From: Saccharopolyspora endophytica
GTDB lineage: Bacteria; Actinomycetota; Actinomycetes; Mycobacteriales; Pseudonocardiaceae
Reading direction: 5' to 3'
Assembly: GCF_018070075.1 (NCBI RefSeq)
Contig: NZ_JAGPXE010000004.1
Location: forward strand, 248,001 to 312,000
DNA length: 64,000 nucleotides
The position numbers and the translations under genes are program-made. Positions 8,112-16,910 of the stretch are shown here, piece by piece. Within the stretch, counting starts at the first letter, position 1. Each line of letters opens with the position of its first letter. Under the pieces are notes generated by a model. It had not been told where the DNA came from and did no database searches. It worked only from the letters and a program-made list of their open reading frames with translations.

Positions 8112-10388
8112 TCAAGATCGGTCGCGGCCGCCGGCCCGGCGCGCATCCAGGGTTCCGCGTTGGAACGCCGACATGGTGCCACGGGTCCGCTCCGGCTGGA
8201 GCGCCGCAGTGTCCTGCGCAACTCCGCCGTCGGGTTCGTCGCGCAACTGCGGGGCCAGGTTCTGCTGGCGGTCGCGGCGCGGCAACTTCGGCCGTTCGGC
8301 GTCGGGATCGTCCGACGGGAAGCGCGGTTCGACATCGGCCACGGGCTCCTCGATCGCGGCCACCGGAGCGGTCCGCGCCTCGCGGACCACCGACTGCCCG
8401 GTGGCGCGCTCTCGGGCCTTCTCGGCCAGCTGCGACATGCTCTGCTTGTCGCCCTGCGCCGCCTCTTCGGCGACGATGTGCGGGGGCAGCAGCACGAACG
8501 CCACCGTGCCCTGCTCCTCGGCCTCGCGGAGGTCGACCTCGATGCCCCGGCGGGCCGCCAGGCGAGCGACCACGAACAACCCGAGCCGGGAGTCCCCGCG
8601 ACGCGTGATGTCCTCGAAGCGCGGCGTGGTGGCCATCAGGACGTTGGCCTCGTCGCGGTCGGCGGGCCGCATGCCCAGCCCCTCGTCCTCGATCTGGATC
8701 AGCACGCCGCGCGGCGTGTCGCTGCTGTAGACCTGGACCTGCGAACGCGGCGGCGAGTAGGACGTGGCGTTGTCCATCAGCTCGGCGAGCAGGTGGATCA
8801 CGTCGCCGACCGCGGCGCCGACCAGCGAGATCTCGGGCGCGGCGTGCACCCGGATCCGGTAGTAGTGCTCGGTTTCGGCGACCGCGGAGCGGATCACGTC
8901 GATCAGGCGCACCGGCTTGCGCCACTGCCTGCCCGGCTTCTCGCCCGCCAGGATGATCAGGTTCTCGGCGTTGCGCCGGGACCGGGTCGCGAGGTGGTCG
9001 AGCTGGAAGAGGCCTTCCAGCCGTTCCGGGTGCTCCTCGCTGCGCTCCATCTTGTCCAGGGTCTTGAGCTGGCGGTGCACCAAGCCCTGGTTGCGGTGCG
9101 CGATGCCGAGGAAGACCTTGTTGGCGCCTTCCTTGGCCTGGTTCTCCTTCACCGCGGCGACGACAGCGGTGTGGTGGGCGGTGTTGAACGCGTCGGCGAC
9201 CTGGCCGATCTCGTCGGCGCCGTAGTTCAGCGGGGTCAGCTCGGCTTCGATGTCGAGCTCCTCGCCGTGCTCGAGCCGCTCCATCACGTTGGGCAGCCGC
9301 TCGGTGGCCAGCAGCAGGGTGTCGTCGCGCAGCCTCTCCAGGCGCCGGACGAGCACCCGGTTGACCAGCACTCGCGCGTTGCGAGCGGCCAGCAGGATGC
9401 CCAGCAGCATCGCGGCGAGCGCGACGAGGCTGCCGACGATCACGCCGATGAGGTGCCCGCTGGCGTTGCTGACGGCCATCAGCGCGCCGGAGCGGACCTG
9501 CTCGACGGCGACGGCCGCGAGGTCGCCGGCGACCTGAGCGGTGCTCTGCCGCCAGGCGGCCTCGTCGACGGCGAAGCGGCCGGGACGCTGCGGCGGGTGC
9601 TCGATGAGCTGGTCCTCCAGCTCGGCGACGCGCGCCCAGGCAGGACCTGACCGAAGCCGCTCGGCGATGTCTCCCGCGCGCGGCTCGGCGGCGGGGACCT
9701 CGGCTTCGAGGGTGTTGCGGTAGGAGCCGACGAGCTGGGCGAACTCGAGGTGGGCGGCGGTGCTGAACTCGCCGTCGGCGAGCGCGGTGGTGCCGAGCGA
9801 GGCCGCGCGGGACATCTGGTCGGCGGCGCGGAACAGCTCGGTGCCCACGTGCCCGGCGTGGCCGCTCTCGGTGTCGGCGACGGTCTCGGTGTAGGACTCG
9901 AACACGTCGAGCCCGGCGTCGAGGACCTCGTTGTAGTAGTTCAGGGCCTCGGTGCGGCCGGCCTGACCGGATTCGGCGCGCTGCCGCTGCTTGGGCAGCT
10001 GGGCGAGCAGTCCGTCCAACGACCTGATCTTGCCCGCGATCTCCGGGGAGGCGGATTCGGCGGCGACCCGCAGCGTGCGGCGCATCTCGGCGACGGTGCG
10101 GTCGGTCTTGGGCCGCTGGGCCGCCAGGGCGGTCGGATCGGCTCCTCGGCCGCTGAGCCGGTCGACGACCAGCCGCCGCTCCTCCTGCAGGGCCGCGAAC
10201 GCGTCGGCCGTCGGGAGCGCCGCGTCGCGGATCTCGGTGGCGACCACGCGGGAGTGGAAGCCCTGGTAGATCGGCACCGCCGAGAACGCCAGCCAGATGG
10301 CCAGCAGGATGATGCTGGGCGCCAGCCCGACGCGGGTCAGGCGGGCCCGGATCGTCTTGTGCTCACTACCCGAACTGCTCCGCGTCAC
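8112..10388 (-). CDS. Sensor histidine-kinase-like protein with NIT domain (CvnA type)
   Basis: A 758-residue membrane sensor. A short cytoplasmic N-terminus is followed by a first helix (about residues 23-41), an extracellular nitrate/nitrite-sensing (NIT)-like helical region to about residue 305, a second helix (HLIGVIVGSLVALAAMLLGI), a HAMP-like coiled segment, and a HATPase_c domain. The N box (ELMDNATSYSPP, near 533) and G1 box (DEGLGM, near 568) are clear. As in other CvnA proteins I see no clear phospho-accepting H box, so signalling may go through the roadblock/DUF742 partners instead of phosphotransfer. The tail of about 130 residues is low-complexity and charged. It starts with GTG at 10388 and heads a three-gene operon. 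Confidence 0.9.
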   Translation of the reverse strand: MTRSSSGSEHKTIRARLTRVGLAPSIILLAIWLAFSAVPIYQGFHSRVVATEIRDAALPTADAFAALQEERRLVVDRLSGRGADPTALAAQRPKTDRTVAEMRRTLRVAAESASPEIAGKIRSLDGLLAQLPKQRQRAESGQAGRTEALNYYNEVLDAGLDVFESYTETVADTESGHAGHVGTELFRAADQMSRAASLGTTALADGEFSTAAHLEFAQLVGSYRNTLEAEVPAAEPRAGDIAERLRSGPAWARVAELEDQLIEHPPQRPGRFAVDEAAWRQSTAQVAGDLAAVAVEQVRSGALMAVSNASGHLIGVIVGSLVALAAMLLGILLAARNARVLVNRVLVRRLERLRDDTLLLATERLPNVMERLEHGEELDIEAELTPLNYGADEIGQVADAFNTAHHTAVVAAVKENQAKEGANKVFLGIAHRNQGLVHRQLKTLDKMERSEEHPERLEGLFQLDHLATRSRRNAENLIILAGEKPGRQWRKPVRLIDVIRSAVAETEHYYRIRVHAAPEISLVGAAVGDVIHLLAELMDNATSYSPPRSQVQVYSSDTPRGVLIQIEDEGLGMRPADRDEANVLMATTPRFEDITRRGDSRLGLFVVARLAARRGIEVDLREAEEQGTVAFVLLPPHIVAEEAAQGDKQSMSQLAEKARERATGQSVVREARTAPVAAIEEPVADVEPRFPSDDPDAERPKLPRRDRQQNLAPQLRDEPDGGVAQDTAALQPERTRGTMSAFQRGTLDARRAGGRDRS

Positions 10389-10725
10389 AGCGCCTCGTAA
10401 CCGTCGAACCGGTCGCGGTTCGGCGCACGTTCGCCGGAATCGCGACTCAACTCAGCAGGGCTCCGCGACCGGGGATGCGGCGCGGAATTCGGCATCAGCA
10501 TGAGGCATGCGAGTCTGAAACTCACTGCTCGTGACCAAGCCGATACCACTGTCAGCGTCGAACTTCGTTCGCCCGACAGGATGAATGAACCCTAGCACAG
10601 GGTGATCTTGAGTCCGATGAACGTCACCTCCCGTTCAATCCCGAGAAACGGGCGAGAAAGGACCATGTGGACATTTCGAAACATCGATCCTGGAATCCGC
10701 GCATCCGAGCGCGCAGGATGGCGGT
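10389..10725. other. Divergent promoter region between conservon and LhgO gene
   Basis: This 337-bp gap separates divergent genes and should hold both promoters. It is locally less GC-rich near 10570-10690. I found no clear operator palindrome, RNA gene or small coding region. Confidence 0.5.
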
Positions 10726-11919
10726 ATGACCAACGACGTGGCGATCATCGGCGGCGGGATCGTGGGTCTGGCCACGGCGCACGCGCTCATCGAGCAGCAG
10801 CCCGCCCGCCGGATCACGGTGCTGGACAAGGAACGTCACTGGGGCGCGCACCAGACCGGGCACAACTCCGGTGTCATCCACAGTGGACTCTACTACCCGC
10901 CGGGCAGCGAGAAGGCGCGGTTCGCGCGGGCCGGCGGTGAAGCGATGTACCGCTTCTGCACCGATCACGGAATCCCCGTGCGGCGCACCGGAAAAGTGGT
11001 GGTCGCCACCTCGATCGATCAACTGCCCCGACTCGCCGAACTGCAACGGCGCGGCACCGCCAACGGCGTGCAGGTCAGCGAGCTCGACCAGATCGGACTG
11101 CGCGAACGCGAACCCCACGTGCGCGGGGTGCGGGCGCTGCACGTCCCGGACGCGGGCATCACCGACTTCGCGGCGGTCAGCGAGAAGCTGGCCGAGCTCC
11201 TCGCCGAGCGCGGCGTCGACCTGCGACCCGCCACCGAGCTGCTCGGAGTCCGCCGCGACGGCTCCGACCTGGTCCTGCTCACCGACCGGGGCGAGATCCG
11301 CACCCGCCGGGCGGTCAACTGCGCGGGACTGCACAGCGACGCCGTCGCCGAGCTCGCCGGGACCACGCCGCCCGCCCGCGTCCTGCCGTTCCGCGGCGAG
11401 TACTACGAGACCACGTCCTTCAGCCGCGACCTGGTCAACTCGCTGGTCTACCCGGTTCCGGACCCCGCGTTCCCGTTCCTGGGCGTGCACCTGACCCGCA
11501 TGATCGACGGCAGCCTGCACGTGGGCCCGAACGCGGTTCCGGCGCTCTCCCGCGAGGGCTACCGCTGGGGCGCGATCTCGCCGTCGCACCTGCAGCGCCT
11601 GGCCACCGACCCGGGACTGCGGGTGCTGGCCAAGAAGTACTGGCGCACCGGAGCGGCCGAGATCGCCCGCTCCGCCCTGAAACCCCTGTTCCTGCGGGCC
11701 GCCCGCACCCTGCTGCCCGACCTGCGCGGTCACCACCTGCTGCGCGCCGAGGCCGGCGTGCGCGCACAGGCCGTCACCCCCGACGGCACCCTCGTCGACG
11801 ACTTCCTGGTGGTGGAGGACGAGAACTGGGTCCACGTCCTCAACGCCCCCTCCCCCGCCGCGACGGCCTCCCTGCTGATCGGCAAGGACATCGCCGCCCG
11901 GCTGCGATCCCGGGAGTGA
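10726..11919 (+). CDS. lhgO: L-2-hydroxyglutarate oxidase (FAD-dependent)
   Basis: A 397-residue FAD enzyme that oxidises L-2-hydroxyglutarate to 2-oxoglutarate, a metabolite-repair or lysine-degradation step. It opens with the dinucleotide-binding fingerprint DVAIIGGGIVGLATA (GGGIVG at residues 9-14), followed by the LhgO-specific segments TGHNSGVIHSGLYYPPGS and, near the C-terminus, LRAEAGVRAQAV and HVLNAPSPAATASLLIG. The length matches the family (about 395-425). It is likely membrane-associated or cytoplasmic and passes electrons to quinone or oxygen. The gene is monocistronic and converges on the EspG-like gene with a 6-bp gap. Confidence 0.93.
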   Translation: MTNDVAIIGGGIVGLATAHALIEQQPARRITVLDKERHWGAHQTGHNSGVIHSGLYYPPGSEKARFARAGGEAMYRFCTDHGIPVRRTGKVVVATSIDQLPRLAELQRRGTANGVQVSELDQIGLREREPHVRGVRALHVPDAGITDFAAVSEKLAELLAERGVDLRPATELLGVRRDGSDLVLLTDRGEIRTRRAVNCAGLHSDAVAELAGTTPPARVLPFRGEYYETTSFSRDLVNSLVYPVPDPAFPFLGVHLTRMIDGSLHVGPNAVPALSREGYRWGAISPSHLQRLATDPGLRVLAKKYWRTGAAEIARSALKPLFLRAARTLLPDLRGHHLLRAEAGVRAQAVTPDGTLVDDFLVVEDENWVHVLNAPSPAATASLLIGKDIAARLRSRE

Positions 11920-11925
11920 GCGCGC

Positions 11926-12627
11926 TCAGTCCCGGGTCTGGGTGAGGTCTTCGAGGTATTCCTGCAGGGTCTTGCCGAGGAGGTAGGCGTCGGCGGGGGC
12001 GACCATGGTGAAGGTGTCGTCCGGCGATTCCGGGATGACCGCCGAGCGGCCGGTGGTCGAGTGCCGGATCTCGATGCCGTGGCGCCAGCGCTGGAACTCG
12101 CCGCCCCCGTCCCGGTAGGCGACCGACAGCCGGGCGTCGGTGTCGTCGGCGCGGGCCAGCAGGTCGGCCACGGCCCGGGCGTCGTCGGTGGGGACCTCGC
12201 GCTGCTTGAGCTCGTAGGCGAGCCAGTCCGCGGCCTGGTCCCGCTCCGCGGCCTCCGCCCTCGCTTCGGCGAGTTCGCGCGTGGGGACCGTGACCTCGCA
12301 GCCCTCTGCGGGTTCGCGCTTGGGCAGGCACGCGACGAGCGCGGGCCAGGGAGCGTCCGGGCGGACGACCTCGGCGGTCACGCCCTCGCCGCACACCCGG
12401 ACCCGCACTCCCCCGCCGTCGCCGACCGCGACGACCGCGCGCAGCTCGGGTTCGTCGGGGACGCGCACCTCGGCCAGGCCGAAGACCGACGCGCGCGCCA
12501 GCGTGCTCGCCACCTCCCGCCACTGCTCGGACACGTCACCGGGTTCCGGTGCGACGCCCAGGAATTCGGCCACCTCGTCGGTCACGTCGCTCAGCAGCGC
12601 GGCTAACTCGCGCAGTCCGCACTGCAC
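11926..12627 (-). CDS. EspG-like protein (ESX secretion-associated family)
   Basis: A 233-residue soluble protein whose layout resembles the EspG family, cytoplasmic chaperones that bind PE/PPE or WXG substrates of type VII secretion. Visible are the central AVVAVGDGGGVRVRVCGEG strands, a PWPALVACLP segment, a DDARAVADLLARADDTDARLSVAYRDGGG stretch and a C-terminal TFTMVAPADAYLLGKTLQEYLEDL segment in the order found in EspG-like proteins of Pseudonocardiales. No WXG100, PPE or EccC gene is in the window, so a substrate cannot be named. It sits 4 bp after the holin-like gene on the same strand. The assignment is by pattern and moderately secure. Confidence 0.6.
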   Translation of the reverse strand: MQCGLRELAALLSDVTDEVAEFLGVAPEPGDVSEQWREVASTLARASVFGLAEVRVPDEPELRAVVAVGDGGGVRVRVCGEGVTAEVVRPDAPWPALVACLPKREPAEGCEVTVPTRELAEARAEAAERDQAADWLAYELKQREVPTDDARAVADLLARADDTDARLSVAYRDGGGEFQRWRHGIEIRHSTTGRSAVIPESPDDTFTMVAPADAYLLGKTLQEYLEDLTQTRD

Positions 12628-12631
12628 CGCC

Positions 12632-13018
12632 TCAGTCCTCCTCCGGCTGCGCGACGCGGCGGACGATGCCGGCCAGCGCGCTGCTGACGAGGGACACGAT
12701 CAGCGCGCCCCAGAAGGCCGCCCAGAAGCCGTCGACGTGGAACGGCAGGTCGAGCTCGCCCGCGAGGTAGCTGGTCAGCCAGAACAGCAGGCCGTTGACG
12801 ACCAGCCCGAACAGCCCCAGCGTCAGGACGTAGAGCAGGCAGCCGAGCGTTTTGGCGATCGGCTTGAGCACCAGGTTGACCAGGCCGAAGATCACCGAGA
12901 CGGCCAGCAGCGTCAGGACCTTCGTGGTGGTGTCCTCGCCGGAGAGGTCGATCCCCGGCAGCGCGGTGGTGATCCAGACCGCGACCATCGTGATCAAGAT
13001 GTGCAACAGCAGCCCCAC
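12632..13018 (-). CDS. Phage-holin-family membrane protein (PF04020-like)
   Basis: A 128-residue protein with four membrane segments (about residues 3-21, 31-50, 58-82, 95-117), the architecture of the mycobacterial 4-TMS holin-like/YvlD family. The stretch VLTLLAVSVIFGLVNLVLKPIAK followed by LTLGLFGLVVNGLLFWL is typical. Despite the name, these chromosomal members are not known to lyse cells; the role is unknown. The gene probably forms a small operon with the EspG-like gene just downstream. Confidence 0.88.
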   Translation of the reverse strand: MGLLLHILITMVAVWITTALPGIDLSGEDTTTKVLTLLAVSVIFGLVNLVLKPIAKTLGCLLYVLTLGLFGLVVNGLLFWLTSYLAGELDLPFHVDGFWAAFWGALIVSLVSSALAGIVRRVAQPEED

Positions 13019-13071
13019 GGCGCCTCCCTAGTCGATCTACCGGAAACGCTACCGCCGAACGCGCGCTCGGG

Positions 13072-14028
13072 TCAGTCGAACAGCGTCCCCACGAGGTCGA
13101 GGGCGTCGGCGCGGGTGCGGGTGCGCGCTTCGAGGAACCGGTAGACCAGGCCCTGCCGCAGGCCCCACGGGCAGATCTCCAGTTCCGGGAGCTCCAGCGA
13201 TTCCATGATCACCTCGGCGACGATCGCGCCGGCCAGGATGCGCCTGCCCCTGCTGCGGGAGACCCCGGGCAGCTTCGCGCGCTGCTCGTGGTCGAGCTCG
13301 GCGAGCCGGGGGATCCACCGCGACAGGCGCTTGAGGCGCAGCCGGTGCGGTCGGCGGGCCAGCTCGTCCGGCGAGCTCTCGGTGAGCACCGCGAGCTGCC
13401 GCAGCACCTTCGACAGCGCCAGCGGGTGACCGCCCTCCACCCGGCGCAGGGCTTTCGGGATCGTGGCGTGCAGCTCGTGGCGCAGGTCGGCGAGCTGCGC
13501 GGGCGTCGGCGGGTCGTCGGGCAGGAACTGCCTGGTCAACCGAGCGGCGCCGTGCTGGAGCGAGACGACCAGGTCGGGGTCGGTGCCCGTTCCCGTCGCG
13601 ACGTCGAGCGTGCCGCCGCCGATGTCCACCGTGGTCATCGCCCGCCCGCTGCGGCCGTGCCAGCGGCGGGCCGCGTGGTAGGCGACGGCGGCCTCGTCGC
13701 GCGGGGTGAGCACGCCGATGCGCACGCCTGCCGCCTCGCCGAGGCGCTTGCGCAGCCGAGCGCCGTTGCTCGCGTCGCGCACCGCCGAGGTCCCGTAGGC
13801 GATCAGCGCCTCGGTCGGCTTGTCGGACGCGGCGCTCACGCAGTGCCGCACCGCGCGTTCGGCGTCGGCGATGCCCTCCTCGGTGACCCGGCCGTCGAGC
13901 AGGGTGTGCTCGGCGAGCCGGGTGCGGGACTTGACGCTCCAGGTGGCGCGGGGCATCCGCGGGCTGGCGAGGTCGACGATGTCCAGACGGGCCGCGGCGG
14001 AACCGATGTCGAGCATGGCGAGTCTCAT
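13072..14028 (-). CDS. Ppx/GppA-family phosphatase
   Basis: A 318-residue member of the exopolyphosphatase/guanosine-pentaphosphatase family (actin-like ATPase fold). Recognisable are the N-terminal strand MRLAMLDIGS, the phosphate-binding loop TTVDIGGGTLDVATG, and EVIMESLELPELEICPWGLRQGLVYRF at the end. The family usually reads DIGSNT/S in the first loop; here it is DIGSAAARLDIVD, so a conserved Asn is missing and activity may be altered. Start at 14028 is chosen because the first beta-strand begins there; the longer reading to 14247 overlaps the divergent LLM gene. It likely hydrolyses polyphosphate or (p)ppGpp-related nucleotides. Confidence 0.85.
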   Translation of the reverse strand: MRLAMLDIGSAAARLDIVDLASPRMPRATWSVKSRTRLAEHTLLDGRVTEEGIADAERAVRHCVSAASDKPTEALIAYGTSAVRDASNGARLRKRLGEAAGVRIGVLTPRDEAAVAYHAARRWHGRSGRAMTTVDIGGGTLDVATGTGTDPDLVVSLQHGAARLTRQFLPDDPPTPAQLADLRHELHATIPKALRRVEGGHPLALSKVLRQLAVLTESSPDELARRPHRLRLKRLSRWIPRLAELDHEQRAKLPGVSRSRGRRILAGAIVAEVIMESLELPELEICPWGLRQGLVYRFLEARTRTRADALDLVGTLFD

Positions 14029-14239
14029 GACGAAGTCACAGCCTTGATGAACGACATGCCAACAGCATGGGCATGGCAGACGTCGCGCGACAAAATCGCC
14101 GCGTCTCTTTGCGAGGTGCATCACATGACGCGACGGTGCGGGCGGACTCCCCGCCGGGACGTACTCGGCGGTAACCTCGCCTGCAGACCTCGGCGGTGTC
14201 GCCGCGACCCGCCGCCGCCGGACCCGGAAGGAACGGCCG

Positions 14240-15286
14240 ATGCGCATCGGGATGCCGCTGAACTACAGCGGAGGCTTCAAGGAAACCGTCGACGACCTGG
14301 CGACCTACGAGAAGGCCGGGCTGGACATCGTCTACGTCCCGGAGGCGTACTCCTTCGACGCGGTCAGCCAGATGGGCTTCATCGCCGCCAAGACCGAGCG
14401 GCTGGAGATCGCCTCCGGGATCCTCCAGATCTACACCCGCACGCCCACCCTGACGGCGATGACCGCGGCCGGCATGGACTTCGTCTCCGACGGGCGGTTC
14501 ACCCTCGGCATCGGGGCCTCGGGACCGCAGGTCATCGAGGGCTTCCACGGCGTGCCGTACCACGCACCGCTGGGCCGGACCCGGGAGATCGTCGACATCT
14601 GCCGGCAGGTGTGGCGCCGGGAGAAGGTGGAGCACAGCGGCAAGCACTACAACATCCCGCTGCCCGCCGAGCAGGGCACGGGCCTGGGCAAGCCGCTGAA
14701 GCTGATCAACCACCCGGTGCGCGAGCGGATCCCGATCCTCATCGCCGCGATCGGCCCGAAGAACGTCGAGATGGTCGCCGAGATCGCCGAGGGCTGGGAG
14801 CCGATCTTCTTCCTGCCCGAGCGCGCCGGTGACGTCTGGGGCGAGCCGCTGGCCGCCGGCAAGGCCAAGCGCGACGCCTCGCTCCCGCCGCTGGACGTCG
14901 TCGCGCAGGCGCCGCTGGCCATCGGCGAAGGCCTGGAGGACCTGGTCGACTTCGTGCGCCCGATGGTCGCCCTCTACGTCGGCGGCATGGGGGCCAAGGG
15001 CAAGAACTTCTACAACAACCTCGCCCGCCGCTACGGCTACGAGGCCGAAGCCGAGGAGATCCAGAACCTCTACCTCGACGGCAAGAAGGACGAGGCCGCC
15101 GCGGCCGTGCCGCGCGACCTGCTGGAGAAGATCTCGCTCATCGGCACCGAGTCGCACGTCAAGGAGCGGCTGGCGGCGATGAAGGAAGCCGGCGTCACCA
15201 CCCTCAACGTGACGCCCTTCGCCGGCGACGCCCCGGGCCGCGCCAAGCTCATCGAGCAGGTCAAGACCCTCGCCGAGGACATCTGA
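14240..15286 (+). CDS. LLM-class F420-dependent oxidoreductase
   Basis: A 348-residue luciferase-like TIM-barrel oxidoreductase. The N-terminus MRIGMPLNYSGGFKETVDDL, then GLDIVYVPEAYSFDAV, the RLEIASGILQIYTRTPTLTAMTAAGMD strand-turn and GRFTLGIGASGPQVIEGFHG are the standard F420-dependent LLM signature; the last is the deazaflavin-binding region. It should use coenzyme F420 for hydride transfer on an unknown small molecule. It is followed by a GC-rich hairpin terminator and lies 211 bp from the divergent Ppx gene. F420 over FMN is inferred from the actinobacterial subclass. Confidence 0.9.
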   Translation: MRIGMPLNYSGGFKETVDDLATYEKAGLDIVYVPEAYSFDAVSQMGFIAAKTERLEIASGILQIYTRTPTLTAMTAAGMDFVSDGRFTLGIGASGPQVIEGFHGVPYHAPLGRTREIVDICRQVWRREKVEHSGKHYNIPLPAEQGTGLGKPLKLINHPVRERIPILIAAIGPKNVEMVAEIAEGWEPIFFLPERAGDVWGEPLAAGKAKRDASLPPLDVVAQAPLAIGEGLEDLVDFVRPMVALYVGGMGAKGKNFYNNLARRYGYEAEAEEIQNLYLDGKKDEAAAAVPRDLLEKISLIGTESHVKERLAAMKEAGVTTLNVTPFAGDAPGRAKLIEQVKTLAEDI

Positions 15287-15298
15287 CCCACGACGCGA

Positions 15299-15338
15299 AC
15301 GGGGCCCGAGGTGACCAACGCGCCACCCCGGGCCCCGT
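15299..15338 (+). terminator. Probable hairpin terminator after the LLM gene
   Basis: ACGGGGCCCG (15299-15308) pairs perfectly with CGGGCCCCGT (15329-15338); inside, GGTG and CACC can extend the stem. No long T-run follows, as is common in GC-rich actinomycetes. It lies 12 bp after the stop codon. Confidence 0.7.
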
Positions 15339-15348
15339 CCCGTCTCAC

Positions 15349-15497
15349 CCCCGACTTCCACTGAAAACCGGTCCCCGACTTCCACTGAAGTCCGGTTCCC
15401 GGTTTCAGCGGAAGTCCAGTCCTCGATCTTCGTGGGCGTCCGGTGCCTGATTTCCACTGAAATCGGGGTTCTGAGTTCCACTGAAATCGGGAACCCT
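15349..15497. repeat. 24-bp-period repeat array A (about six units)
   Basis: Successive units built on TTCCACTGAAATCGGGAACC start at about 15356, 15380, 15404, 15429, 15452 and 15476, so the pitch is 24 bp. The third unit carries the core in reverse orientation (TTTCAGCGGAAG) and the fourth is strongly diverged. It fills the gap between two convergent genes. The same repeat occurs at 31667-31780 and once at 50313-50338. Confidence 0.85.
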
Positions 15498-15505
15498 TGC
15501 GGGGG

Positions 15506-16819
15506 TCAGGCTTCGGCCGGGGTGTGGGCCGGAGACGGTTGCTTGGTGTGGGTTTCGCGCAGGTAGAACGCTGCGGCGAAGGTGCACAGCGACATCGCCA
15601 GCAGGAACACCGAGACCGCCGCCGAGGTGCCGGTGGCGGCCAGCAGCGCGGTCATGATGAACGGCGTCCCGCCGCTGACCAGGATCGCCGCCAGCTGGTA
15701 GGCCAGCGACGCGCCGGAGTAGCGGACCCTGGGGTGGAACAGCTCGCTGAGGTAGGCGGCGAGCGGGCCGTAGGTCATGCTCTGCCCGACGCTGCCGATG
15801 CACCCGGCCAGCGCGATGAGCCAGATCGACGCGGTGTCGATCAGCCAGAAGAACGGGAACGACCACAGCGCGAGCATCCCGGCCCCGATCAGGATCATCG
15901 GGCGGCGGCCCAGCCGGTCGGACCACGAACCGGAGAAGAAGATCACGAAGATGCCGACCAGCGAGGTCAGCAGCGTGACGCCGAGCAGCTGCTGACGGGG
16001 CAGGCCGAGCTCACGGGTGCCGTAGTCGAGCAGGCCGGAGATCCCGATGTAGAAGAACGTGTTCGTGGCGAACAGGAGTCCGGCACCCAGGAGCACGCTG
16101 CGCTTGTGGTCGCGCAGGACCTCCATCAGCGGCGCCTTGATGACCTTCTTCTCCTGGCGCTCCTGCAGCTCCTGGAACACCGGGGTGTCCTCGATCTTGA
16201 GCTGGATGTAGAGCACGACCGGCGCGAGCACCGCGCTGAACAGGAACGGCAGCCGCCATCCCCACGACAGGAACGCCTCCTGGCTCATCATCGCGCCGAC
16301 GCCGAGGAAGGCGAGGTTGCCGAAGATGACGCCGAACGGCACGCCCATCTGACCGAACGTGCCCGCCATGCCTCGCTTGCCGCTCGCGCTGTTCTCGGTG
16401 AGCAGCAGCACGATGCCGCCCCACTGCCCGCCGACCGCGATGCCCTGCAGGAATCGCAGCGTCACCAGCAGGATCGGGGCCGCGACTCCGATGGTGCCCG
16501 CGCCGGGCAGCACGCCGATGAGGAACGTCGCCGTGCCCATCATGATCAGGCAGGTCACGACCGCGGGTTTGCGGCCGATCTTGTCGCCGAGGTGACCGAA
16601 GACCAGGCCACCGATGGGGCGGGCGACGAACCCGGCCCAGAACGTCGCGAAGGACAGCAGCACGCCGATCAGTGGCGTGGCGTTCGGGAAGAACTGCGTG
16701 CCGAACACCAGCGCGGCCGCGGTGGCGTAGATGAAGAAGTCGTACCACTCGATGGAACTGGCGATCAGCGCCGCGCCGAGCAGCTTCTTCGGCGTTCTGG
16801 GTGGTTCTTGAGCAGTCAT
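15506..16819 (-). CDS. MFS transporter, metabolite:H+ symporter (MHS) family
   Basis: A 437-residue major-facilitator transporter with about 12 helices. The start KKLLGAALIASSIEWYDFFIYATAAALVFG, the motif-A loop GHLGDKIGRKPAVV and VTLRFLQGIAVGGQWGG are characteristic of the MHS subfamily (shikimate, alpha-ketoglutarate, proline/betaine carriers). It should import an organic acid or zwitterion with protons. The upstream hydroxyacid dehydrogenase on the same strand (91-bp gap) suggests a hydroxy- or keto-acid substrate, which is inference. An AAGGGAG ribosome site precedes the ATG, and an operator-like pseudo-palindrome lies 28 bp upstream. Confidence 0.9.
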   Translation of the reverse strand: MTAQEPPRTPKKLLGAALIASSIEWYDFFIYATAAALVFGTQFFPNATPLIGVLLSFATFWAGFVARPIGGLVFGHLGDKIGRKPAVVTCLIMMGTATFLIGVLPGAGTIGVAAPILLVTLRFLQGIAVGGQWGGIVLLLTENSASGKRGMAGTFGQMGVPFGVIFGNLAFLGVGAMMSQEAFLSWGWRLPFLFSAVLAPVVLYIQLKIEDTPVFQELQERQEKKVIKAPLMEVLRDHKRSVLLGAGLLFATNTFFYIGISGLLDYGTRELGLPRQQLLGVTLLTSLVGIFVIFFSGSWSDRLGRRPMILIGAGMLALWSFPFFWLIDTASIWLIALAGCIGSVGQSMTYGPLAAYLSELFHPRVRYSGASLAYQLAAILVSGGTPFIMTALLAATGTSAAVSVFLLAMSLCTFAAAFYLRETHTKQPSPAHTPAEA

Positions 16820-16846
16820 CGAAAGACTCCCTTGCCTTAGGACCAG

Positions 16847-16860
16847 ACCGACCGGTTGGT
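16847..16860. promoter_or_regulatory. Operator-like pseudo-palindrome upstream of the MHS transporter
   Basis: ACCGACCGGTTGGT is a 14-bp near-perfect palindrome centred about 35 bp before the transporter start. Sites of this form are common TetR-family operators in actinomycetes. No TetR gene is adjacent, so the regulator is unknown. Confidence 0.45.
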
Positions 16861-16910
16861 ATGACTGTGATGTCCGTCTCGTCCAGAGTCAAGGGGCAAT
16901 CTTCGGCCGG

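Noticed and set aside
15349-15497. CRISPR array
   Set aside because: Units follow each other directly at 24-bp pitch with no unique spacers, and no cas gene is in the window.
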